NCBI GenBank assembly: GCA_903859415.1
Contig: CAIOMN010000229.1
Span: 1-64,000, forward strand
DNA: 64,000 nt
Source: an uncultured Methylococcaceae bacterium
GTDB taxonomy: Bacteria; Pseudomonadota; Gammaproteobacteria; Methylococcales; Methylomonadaceae
Direction of reading: 5' to 3'
Below are positions 30,524 to 39,474 of this stretch, piece after piece (within the stretch, counting starts at the first letter, position 1; every line of letters begins with the position of its first letter). The notes beneath the pieces were generated by a model. The model was not told where the DNA came from, did not search any database, and worked only from the letters and a program-made list of their open reading frames with translations. The position numbers and the translations under genes are program-made.

Positions 30524-31454
30524 TATCTGCTAGTGCGGCTAATAAGCGGGTCATATCGTCGGGTAAGGGTTGAACCCATTCACAATACTCATGAGTCAGA
30601 GGATGCTTCAAACCCAGCTTTGCCGCATGTAACGCTTGTCTTTTAAAGCTGCGTAATTCTTTCTCCAGCCATTCGCTACATCCTGCTGGCATCTGAAAAC
30701 GCCCACCGTACACTTGATCACCCACCAGTGGATAACGAATATGAGACATATGGACACGAATTTGATGAGTACGTCCAGTTTCTAGCTTTACTTGTATAAA
30801 CGTATGTCGAGTAAAACGCCGCTCAACACGATAATGGGTCACCGAATCTTTACCCGACTCTCTCACTGCATACCTTTTACGATCGGTAGGGTGTCTGGCA
30901 ATCGGCTCGTCTACCGTACCGCCAGCCGTCATCCGTCCCCGCGTGATTGCCAAATATTCCCTATTAATCTCTCTGTCCTGCAATTGCTGGGTTAGGCTAT
31001 TATGCGCCTGTAACGTTTTTGCAATCATTAACAAGCCGCTGGTCTCTTTATCAATTCGATGAACAATTCCTGCACGAGGTAATGTGTCCAAACTTGAATC
31101 GTGGTTCAACAACGCATTCAGCAAAGTGCCACTCCAGTTTCCAACCGCTGGATGCACAACCAAGCCTGCTGGCTTATTTACAATGAGCAGACTTTCATCT
31201 TCAAAAATAATATCTAAGGGAATAGGTTCGGCTTCGGATAAAATAACGACTTCGGCTTCAGCATCCAACGCTATCTCTTCCCCCCCTTCCAATTTGTCTT
31301 TTGGCTTTAATATTAAACCATTGACCTGCACTCTCCCGGATTTAACCCAGGATTGCAGTTTACTGCGCGAATAATCGGCAAATAATTCGGCAAGCACTTG
31401 GTCCAAACGCATACCCGCCATCTCATAAGGTACTTCTGCTGTTAATCTTGTCAT
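30510..31454 (-). CDS. rluD: 23S rRNA pseudouridine synthase RluD
   Basis: Modifies helix 69 of 23S rRNA (positions 1911, 1915 and 1917 in E. coli). An N-terminal S4 RNA-binding domain (MRLDQVLAELFADYSRSKL) is followed by the RluA-type catalytic core with catalytic Asp in GIVHRIDKETSGL. The frame is open from 31511, but the ATG at 31454 (MTRLTAEVPYEMAG) best matches the family and has an AGAAGAA site. It is divergent from bamD across about 120 bases. Confidence 0.94.
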   Translation of the reverse strand: MTRLTAEVPYEMAGMRLDQVLAELFADYSRSKLQSWVKSGRVQVNGLILKPKDKLEGGEEIALDAEAEVVILSEAEPIPLDIIFEDESLLIVNKPAGLVVHPAVGNWSGTLLNALLNHDSSLDTLPRAGIVHRIDKETSGLLMIAKTLQAHNSLTQQLQDREINREYLAITRGRMTAGGTVDEPIARHPTDRKRYAVRESGKDSVTHYRVERRFTRHTFIQVKLETGRTHQIRVHMSHIRYPLVGDQVYGGRFQMPAGCSEWLEKELRSFKRQALHAAKLGLKHPLTHEYCEWVQPLPDDMTRLLAALADNEQD

Positions 31455-31574
31455 AACAAGTTCTTCTGAATAACCCATAGTTAAGTTATACTCACATAAA
31501 TAAACAACCACTTTTTAAGTATCGCCGTTTATCTTGCGAGAAAACCTCTAATATTACAACGTGTCGTTAGTACT

Positions 31575-32420
31575 ATGCGATTAATTTTAATAAAATTTTT
31601 ATTTATTTGCTTTTTAAGCATGTCCCTTGAAGGCTGCTCATCATTCAAAGACCTTTTTTCCGGTGACTCAAAAGCATCTGATGAAAATGAATATGCCGAC
31701 TGGAATGCCGAGAAATTTCGAACTGAGGCTAAAAAGAATGTGGATACAGGCAGTTATGAAAAAGCAATCAAACTCTACCAGGCATTAGAATCTAGATATC
31801 CTTTTGGTGAAGACTCTGCCCAAACAGAACTAGATATTGCTTACGCTTATTTCAAAAACAATGATCCAGACTCGGCAATCGCTGCTGCTGACCGCTTCAT
31901 AAAAACTAACCCTCGTAGTCCCGCCATTGACTATGCGTATTATTTAAAGGGCCTGGTTAATTACAATCGGGGAATAAGCTTTGTTGATCGTTTTTTACCT
32001 ACAGACACATCCCAACGTGATACCGCTACTTCAAAAGATGCGTTAAAGAACTTCGAAGAACTTGTTCATCGTTTTCCAGAAAGTAAATATGTACCAGACT
32101 CAAGATTACGCATGATCGCTTTAACCAATAACATAGCCATGCACGAAGTACATGTGGCTCGTTATTATTTAAAACGCAGAGCTTATGTCGCTGCTGTAGA
32201 TAGAGCTTCAACAGTCATTGATAAATATCAACGCGCCCCAGCGGTTCCTTATGCCTTGCTTGTATTAAACGAGGCATATACCAAATTAAACCAACTAGAT
32301 CTTGCCAGCGATATTAAGCGTATTTACGACCTTAACTATCCCAATGGTCCAATAGTCCTTGATCAGGCAACCTCAACTACCTCTCATAAGATTTGGGATT
32401 TTATTGGCCTGGACAAATAA
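31575..32420 (+). CDS. bamD: Outer-membrane assembly lipoprotein BamD
   Basis: Essential lipoprotein of the BAM complex that inserts beta-barrel proteins. The signal peptide ends in lipobox SLEGC (Cys21), followed by a polar linker and TPR-like repeats (about 57-90, 92-125, 150-190, 205-250). A typical segment is KAIKLYQALESRYPFGEDS. Length 281 aa is slightly above E. coli BamD. Genomic context (divergent rluD-pgeF) is the same as in E. coli. Confidence 0.95.
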   Translation: MRLILIKFLFICFLSMSLEGCSSFKDLFSGDSKASDENEYADWNAEKFRTEAKKNVDTGSYEKAIKLYQALESRYPFGEDSAQTELDIAYAYFKNNDPDSAIAAADRFIKTNPRSPAIDYAYYLKGLVNYNRGISFVDRFLPTDTSQRDTATSKDALKNFEELVHRFPESKYVPDSRLRMIALTNNIAMHEVHVARYYLKRRAYVAAVDRASTVIDKYQRAPAVPYALLVLNEAYTKLNQLDLASDIKRIYDLNYPNGPIVLDQATSTTSHKIWDFIGLDK

Positions 32421-32439
32421 ACAGGATCTATCACCCTAC

Positions 32440-32462
32440 CGCACTCGCTATAATTGAGTGCG
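32440..32462. terminator. Hairpin between converging bamD and SCO genes
   Basis: CGCACTC and GAGTGCG form a 7-bp stem around a 9-base loop, 19 bases after the bamD stop and 28 before the end of the converging gene. No U tract is present, so the terminator role is tentative. Confidence 0.45.
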
Positions 32463-32490
32463 ATGGAAAACAACATTTCAAAAACACTCC

Positions 32491-33129
32491 CTATTGTGGA
32501 TGCTGCATTTTATAGTATTCACTAACCACCGTATCAGGACTTGCAAAACCTTCGAGTCTAAGCCAAGACTTATTCGGTGCTGAACGCATCAAAATAAGGG
32601 AAGCATGTTTCATCTTGTCGCCCTTATAAGCATTAAATGCTTTTTGCAGAACAAGGCTAGCTTCACGAGTTCCCGTGTAAAAATCCCAGCTTTCGCCTGC
32701 TGAAAATTTCTTTCCATATTCAATAAGTGATGCAGGCGTATCATTTTCTGGATCAATAGAAATACTGATCAAATGAAACTTCTGACCGTCCTTAGTTAAC
32801 TTTTCTTGTACCTTTGAAAACACATGACTCAACATAGGACAAATTGCAGAACAGGAAACAAAAACAAAATCTAAAATAACTGTACGACCATCATCAATCT
32901 CTTTAACAAAATCTAGTTTTTGAGCATCCTGACGAATCACTTTGACATTAGGAATTGTATAATCTGCGGTATAACTCTGAAATTGCGATGCTTCATCTTT
33001 CTGAACAGCAAGCTTAGATGTCGAATCTGCAATCGATAAATCTGACACAAAGAAAACTATAAAAAAAGCTAATACACCCAGCATTTGCCGTCGCAATGCT
33101 AAGCTTTTTGTTGGAAAACTGTTATACAT
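32491..33129 (-). CDS. SCO1/SenC-family copper chaperone / thioredoxin-like protein
   Basis: 212 aa from ATG 33129 (AAGGAT upstream); a longer frame opens at 33210. One N-terminal membrane anchor (LGVLAFFIVFFVSDLSIA) precedes a periplasmic thioredoxin fold. The copper-binding CxxxC is in FVSCSAICPM, and the distal His ligand is in KMKHASLILM. SCO proteins deliver copper to the CuA site of cytochrome oxidase or act as thiol reductases. No oxidase gene is nearby, so the client is unknown. Confidence 0.88.
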   Translation of the reverse strand: MYNSFPTKSLALRRQMLGVLAFFIVFFVSDLSIADSTSKLAVQKDEASQFQSYTADYTIPNVKVIRQDAQKLDFVKEIDDGRTVILDFVFVSCSAICPMLSHVFSKVQEKLTKDGQKFHLISISIDPENDTPASLIEYGKKFSAGESWDFYTGTREASLVLQKAFNAYKGDKMKHASLILMRSAPNKSWLRLEGFASPDTVVSEYYKMQHPQ

Positions 33130-33231
33130 CGTTATGAATCCTTTATTTAATTGAAGCAAACTACTTTCTAAAATACACCAGCAATACAAATATAATTGCC
33201 GATTTTTCAATGGAAAGCGGAATAAATAATT

Positions 33232-34182
33232 CTAAAGCAAAACTTCTGCAAATTTGTCCGTAGCGACAACCAAAGCGTCAATCATTTCTGCACCCTGAGC
33301 AATATGTCCGGCATTGGGCAAAACAACATACTCCGCATGAGGCATTACCTGATGCAAACTCATGCCCGCCTCTATTGGGCACACCAAGTCCTGTCGCCCA
33401 TGAATAATAATAGTTGGAATATGTGACAATGTTGAACAGCCATCCAAAACCTGACCTTCTTTTATAAAATAGTTATTTTTAGCATAATGCAACTCCATAC
33501 GCACTTGCTTAACCATTTTCTCAGTTACATGATCATTTTGACTGGCTGGATTATAATCATTACCTAAAGCTACCTGACCACCCCAAGCCATCCATTCTTT
33601 AGTCACTCGTCGTTGAGCCACTTCATCTGCACCCCATAACGCTGCACATAATCCTACCACCAGACTATCTGGCTCCACTGCTTCTAAGCTTTCAAGCAAC
33701 CGCTGCCATTGTTCTGGGTAAATCCGGTTAACACCGTCTTTTGCGAACCAATCCAAGTCTTGTCTTCGGACTAAAAATACACCTCGGAGTATCATTCCTG
33801 TAACAAAATGACAGTATTGTTGAGCATATAATAAGGCCAAAGCGCCTCCCCAAGACCCTCCAAACAGCAACCATTTGTCTATTTTTAGATTTTTTCTAAT
33901 GCGGTCCATATCATCAATCAAATCCTGTGTTGTATTATTTTCCAAAGCCCCAAAAGGCAATGACAATCCACAACCCCGTTGATCAAAAAGAATAATACGA
34001 TAACATTCTGGATTAAAAAATCTCCGATGATCTGGCTTAGTCCCTGAGCAGGGCCCTCCATGCAAGAAAATGACTGGGATTCCATCTGGATTGCCACTTT
34101 GTTCAACATAAACAGAATGCTGGCAACCTGTTTCGAGAAAAAATTGATTATATGGAGAGATTTCAGGGTATAAAGTTTTCAT
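33232..34182 (-). CDS. pip: Proline iminopeptidase (alpha/beta hydrolase)
   Basis: Releases N-terminal proline from peptides (peptidase family S33, 316 aa). The nucleophile elbow is FGGSWGGALAL, the catalytic His lies near the C terminus in NAGHIAQG, and the Asp in HGRQDLVCP. The oxyanion-hole motif reads HGGPCSG (residues 41-47), with Cys45 where the family normally has Gly. The DQRGCG segment is intact. It is probably cytoplasmic, since no signal peptide is present. Confidence 0.9.
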   Translation of the reverse strand: MKTLYPEISPYNQFFLETGCQHSVYVEQSGNPDGIPVIFLHGGPCSGTKPDHRRFFNPECYRIILFDQRGCGLSLPFGALENNTTQDLIDDMDRIRKNLKIDKWLLFGGSWGGALALLYAQQYCHFVTGMILRGVFLVRRQDLDWFAKDGVNRIYPEQWQRLLESLEAVEPDSLVVGLCAALWGADEVAQRRVTKEWMAWGGQVALGNDYNPASQNDHVTEKMVKQVRMELHYAKNNYFIKEGQVLDGCSTLSHIPTIIIHGRQDLVCPIEAGMSLHQVMPHAEYVVLPNAGHIAQGAEMIDALVVATDKFAEVLL

Positions 34183-34310
34183 GACTTAATCGACAGGGAC
34201 GGAATCAACTCATAAAAATACAAAAAATCCAATTTGAAGATTGTATTGAACATTGAGTTTTCAGCCACTAAAAAAATATTACAGAATATAAGCAACTAAT
34301 ATTTACTGAC

Positions 34311-34631
34311 TTACTCTTGCTTATTCAAAATTTCCAACACCTTCTCAGTTGCTTTTTGTTTAGCCTGATTCTTAACTGCACTGGGCGTATTTGCAATAGT
34401 ACTCTTTAAATTATTAAGAACATCCTTCCCTGCAGCTACTGCGTCAGGATGCTTTTTGATAGTATTAACCAAAGATTTTACTGACTCAGCGTTTTTTGAA
34501 GCATTGGGTACTACCGCTGTGACCGACTCTTTACTGGACTGCTCTGCTATGCTACCGACAAGATTTTGCTCTGCCAAGACTGAGCAGGAAAAAAACAATA
34601 GTGTATTTATGAAAACTAATCTATTACGCAT
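34311..34631 (-). CDS. Small secreted protein of unknown function
   Basis: 106 aa, not recognised. It has an N-terminal signal peptide (about 1-20, VFINTLLFFSCSVLA) and then a polar, Lys/Asn/Ala-rich mature part without cysteines, predicted largely helical (SVKSLVNTIKKHPDAVAAGK, then NLKSTIANTPSAVKNQAKQK). It is isolated between proline iminopeptidase and lipA, with about 100 bases of AT-rich sequence on each side. A periplasmic location is inferred from the signal peptide. Confidence 0.6.
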   Translation of the reverse strand: MRNRLVFINTLLFFSCSVLAEQNLVGSIAEQSSKESVTAVVPNASKNAESVKSLVNTIKKHPDAVAAGKDVLNNLKSTIANTPSAVKNQAKQKATEKVLEILNKQE

Positions 34632-34733
34632 ATTCTCATCATTGGTTAGTGTGACTCAAGAGATTAGTATACAGCAAGGAGCCTTAAATACACATTAACC
34701 AGTGATCCCAAAATATGAATAATCACCTTTACA

Positions 34734-35690
34734 TCAAATTATAGACTTTGCTTGTAAATCAGCATGATATGAGGATCTAACCATAGGTGCGCTTGCAACT
34801 TGCTTAAAGCCCAATTGTAAAGCGAATGCGCCATAGTCATTAAATTGTTCAGGGGTGATATAACTTTTAACCGGCAAATGTGACTTAGTAGGCTGAAGAT
34901 ATTGGCCCAACGTTAACATTGAGCATCCATGAGCAACCAAATCTCTCATCACTTGATGCACCTCTTCCTTTTCTTCACCTACGCCCAACATTAAACCCGA
35001 CTTAGTCGGTGTTTGCGGCTGCGCTTTAGCATACTTGGCCAGTAATTCCAGCGAACCCAAATAATCAGCACCTGGGCGAACTTGTTTATATAACCTGGGA
35101 ACCGTTTCTAAATTATGATTAAACACATCACAAGGCTCTTCTGCCAAGATGCCTATGGCTTTATCAATTCGACCACGAAAATCGGGCACTAAAATCTCAA
35201 TCTTTGTACGGGGGGTTTGCTGGCGTATCTTATTAATACATTGGGCAAAATGTCCGGCACCGCCATCTCTTAAATCATCCCGATCGACTGAGGTAATAAC
35301 AACATATTTTAATGCCATCGCCTGAATAGCATCCGCCAAACTCTTTGGCTCATTTGGGTCCAATGGCAAAGGCTTACCATGAGCCACATCACAAAAAGGA
35401 CAACGGCGAGTACATAGATCTCCCATTATCATAAAGGTAGCTGTGCCATGCTGGAAACATTCAGACAAATTCGGGCAAGCCGCTTCTTCACAGACCGTAT
35501 GCAATTTATGCTTACGCAATAAACTCTTTATCTGGGTAATCTCATCACTGGCGGACAACTTTACTCGTATCCACTCTGGCTTGCGCAGAACTGTTTCAGA
35601 ATGCTCAACCTTAATGGGAATTCGTGCTAATTTTTTAGCGCTACGCTCATGTGATTCTGGAGTAGATCTTGAAGGTGCTTGATTAGTCAT
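34734..35690 (-). CDS. lipA: Lipoyl synthase
   Basis: Radical SAM enzyme that inserts two sulfurs into octanoyl groups on the E2 and GcvH proteins. It has the auxiliary cluster cysteines [12 protein letters not shown] and the radical SAM motif CTRRCPFC, with the typical [17 protein letters not shown] context. 318 aa. The start codon overlaps the lipB stop (ATGA), so octanoyl transfer and sulfur insertion enzymes are coupled. This is the last gene of the long minus-strand block. Confidence 0.97.
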   Translation of the reverse strand: MTNQAPSRSTPESHERSAKKLARIPIKVEHSETVLRKPEWIRVKLSASDEITQIKSLLRKHKLHTVCEEAACPNLSECFQHGTATFMIMGDLCTRRCPFCDVAHGKPLPLDPNEPKSLADAIQAMALKYVVITSVDRDDLRDGGAGHFAQCINKIRQQTPRTKIEILVPDFRGRIDKAIGILAEEPCDVFNHNLETVPRLYKQVRPGADYLGSLELLAKYAKAQPQTPTKSGLMLGVGEEKEEVHQVMRDLVAHGCSMLTLGQYLQPTKSHLPVKSYITPEQFNDYGAFALQLGFKQVASAPMVRSSYHADLQAKSII

Positions 35691-36310
35691 GACAATAGCG
35701 TTGAAGTGAGTGCCTGAATTACAGAATCAGCAAGTTGCTTTGAACTTACCCTGACACCCAAATCAGACAGTTGAGTGACTTTGAGGCCGGAATAGCCGCA
35801 GGTATTAATATAATCGAAAGGTTTTAAATCCATATCATTATTTATACTAAGCCCATGGTAACTACAATTCTTTTTTATTCTTAATCCGATAGACGCAATT
35901 TTAGCATCATTTACATAAACGCCAGGCGCTTCAGCTTTAGACATTGAAAAAACCCCATAAGCCATTAATGCACTAACAACCGATTGCTCCAACGCAGTTA
36001 CCAACTGGCGAACAGTTAAATTTAATCGTTTAATATCTAATAACGTATAAATAATTAATTGACCTGGACCATGATAAGTCACTTGACCACCCCGATCAGA
36101 ATTAATTACTGGGATACTACCCGTATTTAGTAAATGCTCGCGTTTACCATTTAATCCAAGGGTATAAACAGGGGTATGCTCTACTATCCATAACTCATCG
36201 GGCGTTTCTGCATTGCGTTGCAAATTAAAAAGCTGCATCGCTTGCCAGGTAACTTCATAATCTTGCAATCCTAAGTGACGAGCGATCAAGATTAAACGGC
36301 TGTTAGCCAA
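35687..36310 (-). CDS. lipB: Octanoyl-[acyl carrier protein]-protein octanoyltransferase
   Basis: Transfers octanoyl from ACP to lipoyl domains. The catalytic Cys is in [13 protein letters not shown], the catalytic Lys in [11 protein letters not shown], and the substrate pocket includes [12 protein letters not shown]. 207 aa, normal length. It lies between ybeD and lipA as in E. coli. Confidence 0.96.
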   Translation of the reverse strand: MANSRLILIARHLGLQDYEVTWQAMQLFNLQRNAETPDELWIVEHTPVYTLGLNGKREHLLNTGSIPVINSDRGGQVTYHGPGQLIIYTLLDIKRLNLTVRQLVTALEQSVVSALMAYGVFSMSKAEAPGVYVNDAKIASIGLRIKKNCSYHGLSINNDMDLKPFDYINTCGYSGLKVTQLSDLGVRVSSKQLADSVIQALTSTLLS

Positions 36311-36345
36311 TCATAGGATATTATAAATAACAAAACCGAGGCTAA

Positions 36346-36609
36346 TTACAGCGCCATTAAAACATGGGGGTGATCGGTTAAATCCTGATAAATAGCGTCC
36401 AACTGTTGCTTACTAGAAGCCTCTATAATGATTGTTATCGCCATAAAATTACCGTCTTTACTCGGCCTTGCACTGACTGCCCCCTCAGTAATAACAGGAA
36501 CGTGTCGGCGAACAATTTCTACTACTAATAAATCTAGCTCAACATCCGCCTTACCCATCGCTTTTATAGGAAATTGACACGGAAATTCAAAGAGTGTTTC
36601 TTCTGTCAT
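36346..36609 (-). CDS. ybeD: YbeD family protein (DUF493)
   Basis: 87-aa ACT-like single-domain protein, DUF493. The start EETLFEFPCQFPIKAMGKA and the end LDAIYQDLTDHPHVLMAL match YbeD, whose role is uncertain. It overlaps the aminotransferase gene by 4 bases and keeps the E. coli dacA-ybeD-lipB order, apart from the extra aminotransferase gene. Confidence 0.93.
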   Translation of the reverse strand: MTEETLFEFPCQFPIKAMGKADVELDLLVVEIVRRHVPVITEGAVSARPSKDGNFMAITIIIEASSKQQLDAIYQDLTDHPHVLMAL

Positions 36610-37448
36610 GATAACGATTTTTTATAAGATTGAAAAATATCGTTCATAGCATACCATACTGGCCCCGGCTTACCATCGGATACTGGATTAGAATCTAACT
36701 CAACTACAGGCACAATTTCACGCATTGAACTAGCAACCCAAATTTCACTCGCATATTGAAGCTCGTTAAAAGAAATATTACCTTCAGAATAAGGAATATT
36801 ATTTTTCTTTGCCAACGCTAAAATAACGTCACGGGTTATTCCAGGCAATATCTGATGATCTTTAGGCGGTGTTTGCAGAATACCATCGATAACAGCAAAA
36901 ACATTACTAGCAGCCCCTTCTATAAGGTAACCGTCTTTTACTAATAATGCCTCAGCACAGCCTTGATCAATAGCCGCTTGTCGATGCAGGATATTAGCCA
37001 ATAACGTGATTGCTTTAATATTACAAAACTTCCAGCGCGTATCATCCATGCTTATCGCTTTAATGCCCTGATTTAATCCTGCAAAAGGCTCCAGATTCGA
37101 AGACATAGCAAAAACAGTCGCTGGCACATTCTCTGGAAATGCATGATCTCTTTTAAGACCAACACCTCTCGTGATTTGTAAATAAACAGACTGATCAATA
37201 CTTGCATCTAACAATGGTTCTAAAATAGCCGCCCATTGCTCACGATTATAGGGATTAGCCAAACGAATCCCAGCCAAACTATTTTCCAAGCGCTGCAAAT
37301 GATCCTGAAAATGAAACAAATGCCCCGAATAAGAAGGGATTACCTCATAAATACCATCACCGAATAAAAACCCACGATCTAATACAGACACTTTCGCCTC
37401 ATCAAGAGGCAAATATTGTCCATTCAAATAGACAGTTTTATTTTCCAT
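36606..37448 (-). CDS. dat: D-amino acid aminotransferase (class IV)
   Basis: Fold type IV PLP aminotransferase, 280 aa. The N terminus VYLNGQYLPLDEAKVSVLDRGFLFGDGIYEV is typical, with the PLP Lys in NIKAITLLANIL and the phosphate contact in IEGAASNVFAV and LPGITRDVIL. It probably interconverts D-alanine and D-glutamate. It sits between dacA and ybeD in a peptidoglycan block, which supports a D-amino-acid rather than branched-chain role. Branched-chain aminotransferase or 4-amino-4-deoxychorismate lyase are weaker alternatives. Confidence 0.87.
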   Translation of the reverse strand: MENKTVYLNGQYLPLDEAKVSVLDRGFLFGDGIYEVIPSYSGHLFHFQDHLQRLENSLAGIRLANPYNREQWAAILEPLLDASIDQSVYLQITRGVGLKRDHAFPENVPATVFAMSSNLEPFAGLNQGIKAISMDDTRWKFCNIKAITLLANILHRQAAIDQGCAEALLVKDGYLIEGAASNVFAVIDGILQTPPKDHQILPGITRDVILALAKKNNIPYSEGNISFNELQYASEIWVASSMREIVPVVELDSNPVSDGKPGPVWYAMNDIFQSYKKSLS

Positions 37449-38610
37449 CTTCCGATTTTTCCAGCATCATCAAGACACTTTCAGAAAGTCTCTGAAAAAT
37501 ATTACCTTGTTCCACCGATTTTAAAGCCACTAAATCTTTATCTGCAACAACAGTATCGTTTAGAGTCACTTTAACAGAGCCTAACTTAGCACCTTCTTCC
37601 ACAGGAGCAGTGATCTTCTTGTCGACAGTAACTACAGCCTTTAGATCTTTATATTGGCGACGCGGAATAGTAACATAAATATCCTCGGCTAATCCTAAGG
37701 GTACAATTTTACTTTCTCCTTTCCAAATTCTAGCTTCATTTAAACTTGTTTTACCTTGATATAGACGATGAGATTCAAAAAACCGAAAACCATAATTTAT
37801 CAAAGTTTGGTTCTCGTTAGCACGTGCATTAGCATTTTTCGCCCCCATGACCACAGATATCAGACGCATCTCTTCTCTCAAGGCAGAAGCAACTAAGCAA
37901 TAACCAGCATCATCAGTAAACCCCGTCTTAACGCCATCGACTGACTCATCACGTGACAATAATTTATTACGGTTCTGCTGAGTAATATTATTAAAAGTGA
38001 ATTCCTTCTGAGAAAACCAGCGATAGTTTTCAGGAAATTCTTTAATCAAAGCAGTCGTCAATGTGGCTAAATCACGTGCTGTTGTGTAGTGATCATCAAT
38101 AGGCAATCCATCGCTGTTTTTAAAGTGACTATTGGTCATACCTAATCGCTTTGCATGCTGATTCATCATATCAGCAAAGGTATCCTCATTACCCCCAACA
38201 TGTTCAGCTAACGCAACGCTAGCATCATTTCCAGATTGTATGATGACGCCTTTTAATAAATCTTCTATTTTAACCTGATTGCCCAACTCCACGAACATAC
38301 GTGAACCTGAAGTCTTCCAAGCCTTTTCACTAATGGTAACTAAATCATCCAGATGTAAATGACCACTACTAAGTTCTTTAAAAACAACATAAACTGTCAT
38401 AATTTTAGTCAAACTAGCAGGAGCAAGCCTAACATCCGCATTATTTTCCGCTAAAACCTTACCCGTATGAAAATCTTGTAAGATATAAGCTGATGCTGCT
38501 ATGGTAGGAGCGGGGGGGGTTGATATTTCAGTGTTTTCTGCAAAGGCATTAGACAAAAAAACTAATAGGCCAAAAAATAAAAATAGTGTGGATTTTTTAA
38601 ACGGGGTCAT
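37438..38610 (-). CDS. dacA: D-alanyl-D-alanine carboxypeptidase (PBP5/6-type)
   Basis: Periplasmic low-molecular-weight PBP that trims terminal D-Ala from pentapeptides. It has a signal peptide (about 1-24, cleavage after AFA), an SxxK motif in APASLTKIMTVY, SxN in QSGNDASVALAE and KTG in VDGVKTGFTDDAG. The C-terminal PBP5 beta domain ends in an amphipathic helix (NIFQRLSESVLMMLEKSEDGK) that should anchor it to the membrane face. It overlaps dat by 11 bases. Confidence 0.95.
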   Translation of the reverse strand: MTPFKKSTLFLFFGLLVFLSNAFAENTEISTPPAPTIAASAYILQDFHTGKVLAENNADVRLAPASLTKIMTVYVVFKELSSGHLHLDDLVTISEKAWKTSGSRMFVELGNQVKIEDLLKGVIIQSGNDASVALAEHVGGNEDTFADMMNQHAKRLGMTNSHFKNSDGLPIDDHYTTARDLATLTTALIKEFPENYRWFSQKEFTFNNITQQNRNKLLSRDESVDGVKTGFTDDAGYCLVASALREEMRLISVVMGAKNANARANENQTLINYGFRFFESHRLYQGKTSLNEARIWKGESKIVPLGLAEDIYVTIPRRQYKDLKAVVTVDKKITAPVEEGAKLGSVKVTLNDTVVADKDLVALKSVEQGNIFQRLSESVLMMLEKSEDGK

Positions 38611-38643
38611 GGCTCTTTGATGTCTACAAGTAAAAATATTTTA

Positions 38644-39474
38644 TTACATTGTAGCATGTGAACGCTGAGATTGTTTGGATTCAGTAACAAATTGTGTATC
38701 CGTAATTCCAATTTCTGTTAATTGTTGATTTAGCTGATTGGCTGTTTCTGTTGAACTTATTGGTCCTATTTGTACCTTGTAAAGCGTTGACCTTTTGTAA
38801 GTAGACGATCGAATGTCTGGCTCAGGCAAATTTGAGGCAGCTATTTTATTCCTTAAGCTCATTGCTTTTTCAACACTACCAAAACTACCAATCTGCAAGT
38901 AAACATGTTGCTCCAAAGCAGCGGCAATCTGCTGTATCTCAGGTAAAGCCTGACTGGGTGAAATAGACTTGATTTCTATTGAACCAATACCATCTTGAGC
39001 CATATCCAGGTTTTTTGCTGCCGCATATGACAGATCCATCTCTCTATTACCAGTAAACGGTCCTCTATCATTAATTCTGACGATAATACTGCGATGATTC
39101 TCAAGATTAGTTACTTGAGCATAAGAGGGTATCGGTAAAGTTTTATGTGCGGCCGTCATAGCGTTCATATCAAAGATTTCGCCAGTCGCTGTTTTTTTAC
39201 CATGAAAGCCAGGACCATACCATGAAGCAACGCCCTGTTTTATATAACGAGCAATTCGAGGTAAAAGACTTTCTTGTTGAACATTAATAGCCTGCTGATC
39301 ACTTACGATCTTTTTTGACGATGCTGAATCTTGGCTTGTTTGATAAAAAGTTGAGGCTTGGATAGTTTCGATATTTTCGGCTTGTTGCTGAAAATCAACA
39401 CCCGTTGTTTTCAATTGTTCTGTCGAGCACCCAGCTAGGGTAGTTAGTACAATTGCTATTAAAAGTCTTTTCAT
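38644..39474 (-). CDS. rlpA: Septal lytic transglycosylase RlpA
   Basis: Lipoprotein (lipobox LAGC, Cys15) with a double-psi beta-barrel RlpA domain (GVASWYGPGFHGKKTATGE, then ARINDRGPF-like VRINDRGPFTGNREMDLS) and a C-terminal SPOR domain (about 190-266). Cleaves denuded glycan strands at the septum in Pseudomonas. 276 aa. Overlaps mltB by 4 bases. Confidence 0.94.
   Translation of the reverse strand: MKRLLIAIVLTTLAGCSTEQLKTTGVDFQQQAENIETIQASTFYQTSQDSASSKKIVSDQQAINVQQESLLPRIARYIKQGVASWYGPGFHGKKTATGEIFDMNAMTAAHKTLPIPSYAQVTNLENHRSIIVRINDRGPFTGNREMDLSYAAAKNLDMAQDGIGSIEIKSISPSQALPEIQQIAAALEQHVYLQIGSFGSVEKAMSLRNKIAASNLPEPDIRSSTYKRSTLYKVQIGPISSTETANQLNQQLTEIGITDTQFVTESKQSQRSHATM

Noticed and set aside
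36606-37448. Branched-chain aminotransferase or aminodeoxychorismate lyase
   Set aside because: Size (280 aa), N-terminal motif and place between dacA and ybeD fit D-amino-acid aminotransferase better, though substrate is not proven.
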